Below are positions 60,658 through 64,000 of a stretch of 64,000 bases of DNA, one piece after another. This DNA comes from Thermoplasmata archaeon (GTDB lineage: Archaea; Thermoplasmatota; Thermoplasmata; Thermoplasmatales; GCA-001856825). The DNA lies in the NCBI GenBank assembly GCA_023256475.1, contig JAGDXP010000027.1, positions 1-64,000 of the forward strand, written 5' to 3'. The position numbers were made by a program, and so were the translations under genes. The first letter of the stretch is position 1, and every line of letters starts with the position of its first letter. Below the pieces are notes generated by a model. It did no database searches and had not been told where the DNA came from. It saw nothing but the letters and a program-made list of their open reading frames with translations.

Positions 60658-61346
60658 CTTTTGTTAATATTTAAATAAAGTTCCAGCAATTCTTCAGGTG
60701 CTAATTCCTCTGGCCTTCTATGTGGTAAATCAGGATTTTTCAATATGGTGGAAATCATTTTCCTTCTCTCTGAGAACAACTTTTTCAGGAATTCATCAAA
60801 ATCATTATTTATTGGTATATTTTTAGGCTCCAGGTGCAGTACAGTACTGTATACCTTCGGAGCCGGCTTAAAATTTGAGGGTGAAACATCAAAGCACTTT
60901 TTAATTTTAAACCTGAGTTGCATCCCCACGGACAATCGAGAATATTCACCATTCCCTGGAGTTGCCAGTATTCTGTTTGCTACTTCCTTCTGCACCATGA
61001 TCACCCCCTCCTCAAAATTTTTGTTTTGCAGTTTTTCCAAAATTGGGGTTGAAATGTTATAGGGGAGATTTGATATGAAGACTTGGAAATCAGGCCATTC
61101 CACCTTCAGTGCATTCCCTATTATTAAAGTTGAATTTGGAAATTTCCCATCTATGTACTGCCTGAATTCCTCTTGCAATTCAATCAAATACAGTTTTTTA
61201 TAACCTTCCATGAATCTTGTCAGGGAACCTGAACCAGGTCCTACCTCCAGTACAATTTTATCCTTAATTTTCGCGCAACTGACAATCCTCTTTGCAATTT
61301 CCTCATTTAACAATATATGTGTCCCTGAACTTTTTCCAAACTTCAT
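60654..61346 (-). CDS. rsmA: KsgA/Dim1 rRNA adenine dimethyltransferase
   Basis: 230 residues. SAM motif I VLEVGPGSGSLTRFM, then YLIELQEEF (motif II) and the catalytic FISNLPYNISTPIL (motif IV, NLPY). It dimethylates two adjacent adenines in the 3' helix of 16S rRNA. It starts 4 bases before the DUF655 gene ends and is shorter than bacterial KsgA, with a minimal C-terminal domain. Confidence 0.94.
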   Translation of the reverse strand: MKFGKSSGTHILLNEEIAKRIVSCAKIKDKIVLEVGPGSGSLTRFMEGYKKLYLIELQEEFRQYIDGKFPNSTLIIGNALKVEWPDFQVFISNLPYNISTPILEKLQNKNFEEGVIMVQKEVANRILATPGNGEYSRLSVGMQLRFKIKKCFDVSPSNFKPAPKVYSTVLHLEPKNIPINNDFDEFLKKLFSERRKMISTILKNPDLPHRRPEELAPEELLELYLNINKS

Positions 61347-61900
61347 CTTGCAACAAATATCTTGTATTTCTCGTCCTTATTCTTCAATTCTCTCAGTATT
61401 CTTTCGACAATCATCTTTTCAGGATCCCTTAGCCCCTTTACCCTTGCTTTTAAATCTTGGAAATCTTTAAATGGTCCTTTCTTGCGCTCATCCAATATTT
61501 CCCACATTATGTTTTTTCCCACACCGTATAAGAGGTCTAGCTGGTGTAACCTGTTCGTAATAGGTCCTGCTGTATTGAAAAAATTGATGAACCTGTCCTG
61601 ATTGTTTTCCACTATCATTCTGAGGACATATTCCAGTTCGTTTTGAGCACCCGGGGTTAATTGATTATAATTTATCCTGCCTCTTACACTTTCTATTTTA
61701 TCTCTTTTCTCCTTATCTTTTCCTATGTATACCCTATCCCCAATGGTAAGCACAGCACCCTGCTTGGGAACCAGTTCTAGCAGTTTTAGGTTTTTCTCTC
61801 CTATAGCTAGAGCTAATGGCACCCTCTTGTAAATCTTCTCCTCCAACCTTCCCTGGGGGAGAATATCTAATATATATGCATAGTCGTCAAATTCATCCAA
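61343..61900 (-). CDS. DUF655 RNA-binding-like protein
   Basis: 185 residues. An N-terminal OB-like barrel (DDYAYILDILPQGRLEEKIYKRVPLALAIG and GAVLTIGDRVYIG) is followed by a helix-hairpin-helix region (LLYGVGKNIMWEILDERKKGPF). DUF655 proteins are archaeal, usually next to KsgA and L21e as here, and probably act in RNA metabolism; no activity is proven. The genes on both sides overlap or nearly touch it. Confidence 0.9.
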   Translation of the reverse strand: MDEFDDYAYILDILPQGRLEEKIYKRVPLALAIGEKNLKLLELVPKQGAVLTIGDRVYIGKDKEKRDKIESVRGRINYNQLTPGAQNELEYVLRMIVENNQDRFINFFNTAGPITNRLHQLDLLYGVGKNIMWEILDERKKGPFKDFQDLKARVKGLRDPEKMIVERILRELKNKDEKYKIFVAR

Positions 61901-61906
61901 AAGAAA

Positions 61907-62227
61907 TCACCTATACTTTCCAACTATTTCAAGAATTTTCTGCCCCAATTCAGTATCAAGGTTGGAAAGATGAGGATATACTACTGCCCTTAATTCATCA
62001 ATATTATTGGGTAAAATATCAACAATCTTTACAGAAACAAATTCGCTTAAGCCCAAAGTCATGAGCTCATCTTTCAATTTCAACGCATCATTGGAGGACA
62101 GCTTCGATGTTTTTTGAAGATGTTTCAGAGCCTCCTTTTGCACATCATTTAACTGTGATTCCTTTGAAAGATTCTCTAAATATTCCTTAGCAACTGAAGA
62201 TGGAATATAATTTATTTTCATATTCAC
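61907..62227 (-). CDS. rpoF: RNA polymerase subunit Rpo4/RpoF
   Basis: 106 residues. Helical Rpo4 pattern: IPSSVAKEYLENLSKESQLND near the start and LGLSEFVSVKIVDILPNNIDELRAVVYPHL later. It forms the stalk of RNA polymerase with Rpo7, helping DNA melting. It overlaps the L21e gene by four bases and DUF655 follows after six. Confidence 0.92.
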   Translation of the reverse strand: MNMKINYIPSSVAKEYLENLSKESQLNDVQKEALKHLQKTSKLSSNDALKLKDELMTLGLSEFVSVKIVDILPNNIDELRAVVYPHLSNLDTELGQKILEIVGKYR

Positions 62228-62514
62228 GCCCTTTTAAGATGCACTGGGTGTGATATCACAATTTTTTCCTTTCCTCCGTCACTTATCCTTACTATATATG
62301 CGTCTCCCCTAACACCTTCCACTACGCCTGTATAGCCCTGGAATCTTTTGAACGGCATTCCATTATGATATGATGGCTCAATATCTATCGCTACCTTGTC
62401 CCCTATCTGGAAAGCCTTAACTAACCTATTAACCGGTATGGGACCTCTCTCACTTAACCTTTTTCGTATTTTGCTTCTCGTCTTGGCTCTTGGTCCGTGT
62501 GACATCTTTGCCAT
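62224..62514 (-). CDS. rpl21e: 50S ribosomal protein L21e
   Basis: 96 residues, basic. The start SHGPRAKTRSKIRKRLSERGPIPVNR is the L21e signature, and GDKVAIDIEPSYHNGMPFKRFQGYTGVVEG is its SH3-like barrel. The N-terminus may start at the inner Met (MSHGPRAKTR), three codons on. It lies between Pus10 (12 bases) and rpoF. Confidence 0.95.
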   Translation of the reverse strand: MAKMSHGPRAKTRSKIRKRLSERGPIPVNRLVKAFQIGDKVAIDIEPSYHNGMPFKRFQGYTGVVEGVRGDAYIVRISDGGKEKIVISHPVHLKRA

Positions 62515-62526
62515 AGGAATCTACCC

Positions 62527-63585
62527 CTAATTAACTTCTAATACATTAAGATAATCTATTTTAATGTTTACCCCAAGTATGGACGAAAGAGAAGGCGTCG
62601 TTCTTCCATTGTCACCATGAATGAACTCCTTTATGTAAGTCCCACTGGAAGCTTTTATCCTTATTTTAGCTTGTGTATATTTATAATCCACCACTTCTAT
62701 GGAATATACCATTTTTTTCCTTACGAGATCTGATCTTGACTTTAATACCCTATTAGGGGTCCTCTGCAGTATCTCCAGATTTTTTATGTTTTCTAATTTG
62801 GATTCCAGATTTTCTATCGGGGATTCCAATTCTATAGATACCTCATACAATTTATCATGCAATTCCTCCTTCATTTTCTCTATCTCTTCTGAATTTGCAA
62901 TATGCAATTCTCTAACTTCTATGGCACCCCCAGAAAAATTACTTATTTTATTCTCAATCTCCATTAAATCAGAACTTCTCTTGACTGGCTTTAGTACTTC
63001 CACATAAAATGGTCTACCGTTACCCAACATCAATACATCCACGTCTTCCCTTCCTGAAGCAAAGAAATTATAATCCTTACCCTTGAAACTTTTAGTTATT
63101 GGAATTCCTATATATTCAGAAACCGATAAAGATTCATTGGCACCAGGATGAATCCATGGTGACTGTGGTATTCCTCTTTTCAATTTAAGATATCTACCTG
63201 CCACATAGATTGGCTTAATTTCCAGTTCTGTTGAAAAGTCTTCCAAGTTGAATTTGAATACTAGTTCTGGAACTTTGAACTCAACAGTTTTTCCTGTCAA
63301 TTTCTCTATTCTGCTGCCAATTAAGGAATTAAAATGATGTTTCAGCCCCCTTCCTTTAGGAAACTGTTCACTTAAAATGGATGAATCCAGTTCAATCTGT
63401 TTTTTGGGGAACGAAGAGCCTATGAGAAATGTAGAGAACTCATATTCCTTTGTTTCGTTCAAGAATAGGTCTATGAGTTGGTCAACCTTTTGAAAAACTC
63501 CATTACAGATATGGCATTGGATTCCTTCTTCGAATCCTTTTGGTATCCCGCCATATCTACGAATGCATTCTTGACAGATTTGCAT
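62527..63585 (-). CDS. pus10: tRNA pseudouridine synthase Pus10
   Basis: 352 residues. An N-terminal Cys-rich domain (CQECIRRYGG and CHICNGVF) with a THUMP-like core, then the catalytic domain with FASGREDVDVLMLGNGRPF (catalytic Asp) and ASSGTYIKEFIHGDNGRTTPS. It makes pseudouridine at positions 54/55 of tRNA in archaea. It is directly downstream of rpo12: its ATG overlaps nothing but starts one base after the rpo12 stop (63585/63586). Confidence 0.92.
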   Translation of the reverse strand: MQICQECIRRYGGIPKGFEEGIQCHICNGVFQKVDQLIDLFLNETKEYEFSTFLIGSSFPKKQIELDSSILSEQFPKGRGLKHHFNSLIGSRIEKLTGKTVEFKVPELVFKFNLEDFSTELEIKPIYVAGRYLKLKRGIPQSPWIHPGANESLSVSEYIGIPITKSFKGKDYNFFASGREDVDVLMLGNGRPFYVEVLKPVKRSSDLMEIENKISNFSGGAIEVRELHIANSEEIEKMKEELHDKLYEVSIELESPIENLESKLENIKNLEILQRTPNRVLKSRSDLVRKKMVYSIEVVDYKYTQAKIRIKASSGTYIKEFIHGDNGRTTPSLSSILGVNIKIDYLNVLEVN

Positions 63586-63717
63586 TTATTTGACTTCTAT
63601 CACTTTTATAGTATTGGAAGGTATTCTTATGAATACCTTTGACCCACATTCGCACTCAAATTGTGAGGTATCGCGTTCATCCTTTAGTTCTCTTCCACAC
63701 CTCACACACTTAAACAT
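63586..63717 (-). CDS. rpoP: RNA polymerase subunit Rpo12/RpoP
   Basis: 43 residues, read directly from the DNA. It starts MFKCVRCGRELKDERD and continues with ECECGSKVFIRIPSN; the Cys pairs (C4, C7, and C22 with C24) form the small zinc-binding subunit of archaeal RNA polymerase. The second pair is C-x-C rather than C-x2-C, which is unusual. The order L37Ae-Rpo12-Pus10 is conserved in archaea. Its start overlaps the L37Ae end by 8 bases. Confidence 0.82.
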   Translation of the reverse strand: MFKCVRCGRELKDERDTSQFECECGSKVFIRIPSNTIKVIEVK

Positions 63718-63967
63718 TCTCTAAATTCACTCTCCTGAATTCCTTATTTACTTCAGGTGAATAGGCATCACCCACAAAAGTGAATCCACACTTCCTGCAA
63801 CCCCATATACCAGTACTCTCCCTCTTTACAGATACATGGTGGCATCTTGGGCAGAGGTAAGTTGATTTCCTCAATTCTTCTATTTCCAGCCATCTCTTTC
63901 TCATTGTGGATCCATATCTTGCACCGAATCTGCCTGCACTACCAACCTTCCTTGTCCTTTTGCTCAT
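63710..63967 (-). CDS. rpl37ae: 50S ribosomal protein L37Ae
   Basis: 85 residues from the ATG at 63967; the in-frame GTG at 63976 lies inside the Shine-Dalgarno sequence and is rejected. Signatures: KRTRKVGSAGRFGARYGSTMRKR, then a C4 zinc ribbon (YLCPRCHHVS, GCRKCGFTF). It binds rRNA in the large subunit. The downstream rpo12 overlaps its end. It begins the conserved operon that runs to KsgA. Confidence 0.95.
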   Translation of the reverse strand: MSKRTRKVGSAGRFGARYGSTMRKRWLEIEELRKSTYLCPRCHHVSVKRESTGIWGCRKCGFTFVGDAYSPEVNKEFRRVNLENV

Positions 63968-63970
63968 ATA

Positions 63971-63980
63971 GTTCACCTCC
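63971..63980 (-). promoter_or_regulatory. Shine-Dalgarno of rpl37ae
   Basis: GGAGGTGAAC on the minus strand, a full anti-16S match, ends three bases before the ATG at 63967 (spacer TAT) and decides the start against the GTG it covers. Confidence 0.6.
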
Positions 63981-64000
63981 CAAATAATCTCTTCCTAATA

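Noticed and set aside
1-64000. CRISPR array, transposase or prophage
   Set aside because: No regularly spaced repeats, cas genes, transposase motifs or phage structural genes were seen; the HNH gene alone is not enough.

Overview
The window is archaeal chromosome, most likely from the Thermoplasmata (Thermoplasmatales and relatives such as Cuniculiplasma or Ferroplasma). The archaeal assignment rests on many genes: sn-glycerol-1-phosphate dehydrogenase, TBP, both RFC subunits, aIF5A, SRP19, Pus10, L37Ae, L21e, L10e, S8e, Rpo4 and Rpo12. The order is inferred from the AT-rich, AGA/AGG/ATA-rich codon use, GGAGGTG-type Shine-Dalgarno sites mixed with leaderless-looking promoters (TATA box about 25-30 bases before the start codon), bd-type oxidase genes, hut genes and a eukaryote-like isocitrate dehydrogenase. 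I cannot name the species. Coding density is high. I saw no tRNA or rRNA gene, CRISPR array, transposase or origin.

1-12.1 kb is accessory: membrane proteins, a small HExxH protein, a frameshifted amino-acid transporter with a cyclase-family hydrolase and a PadR regulator, a DUF47/PiT phosphate pair, a CDF metal transporter fused to a NifX-like domain, a second APC permease, an HxlR regulator with a methyltransferase, and a DMT exporter. 12.4-18.6 kb holds a same-strand GDPD, glycerol-3-phosphate dehydrogenase and cytochrome bd oxidase (CydAB) cluster. Divergent from it is a membrane-anchored protein with a PLD/TrmB-like region and a C-terminal HTH. I read the cluster as scavenging of foreign glycerophosphodiesters coupled to quinol oxidation, because the cell's own lipids should use glycerol-1-phosphate (egsA is at 58 kb).

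18.8-37.2 kb mixes metabolism (pyrophosphatase, urocanate hydratase, citrate synthase, acetoacetyl-CoA synthetase, MtnA, isocitrate dehydrogenase, histidine ammonia-lyase) with information genes (S8e-SRP19, RfcL, a Pop5-like protein with TBP, HisS), an SPFH/NfeD membrane group and a ferritin-like/CCC1 fusion. 37.4-54.9 kb has an APC permease divergent from hutH, an MBL hydrolase, MscS, two site-2 proteases, DedA, an HNH nuclease convergent with an OB-fold ssDNA-binding protein, SpeD, an Hjc-like resolvase with RfcS, L10e, a DUF835 protein with agmatinase and aIF5A, OsmC, PurB, and an NRAMP transporter behind a DtxR-family regulator with a clear palindromic operator. 55-64 kb carries a hydroxyacid dehydrogenase, a riboflavin-pathway reductase, SahH, EgsA, UPF0179, a YchF/Ygr210 GTPase and the operon L37Ae-Rpo12-Pus10-L21e-Rpo4-DUF655-KsgA.

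Three genes too short for a 60-residue cutoff were read directly from the DNA: rpo12 (63586-63717), a 58-residue protein (35540-35716) and a possible 50-residue membrane peptide (18579-18731). Nothing here is a clearly new defence or mobile system. The most interesting items are the glycerophosphodiester-to-oxidase cluster with its divergent membrane protein, the metal-regulator operator, the CDF-NifX fusion and the agmatinase-aIF5A coupling.
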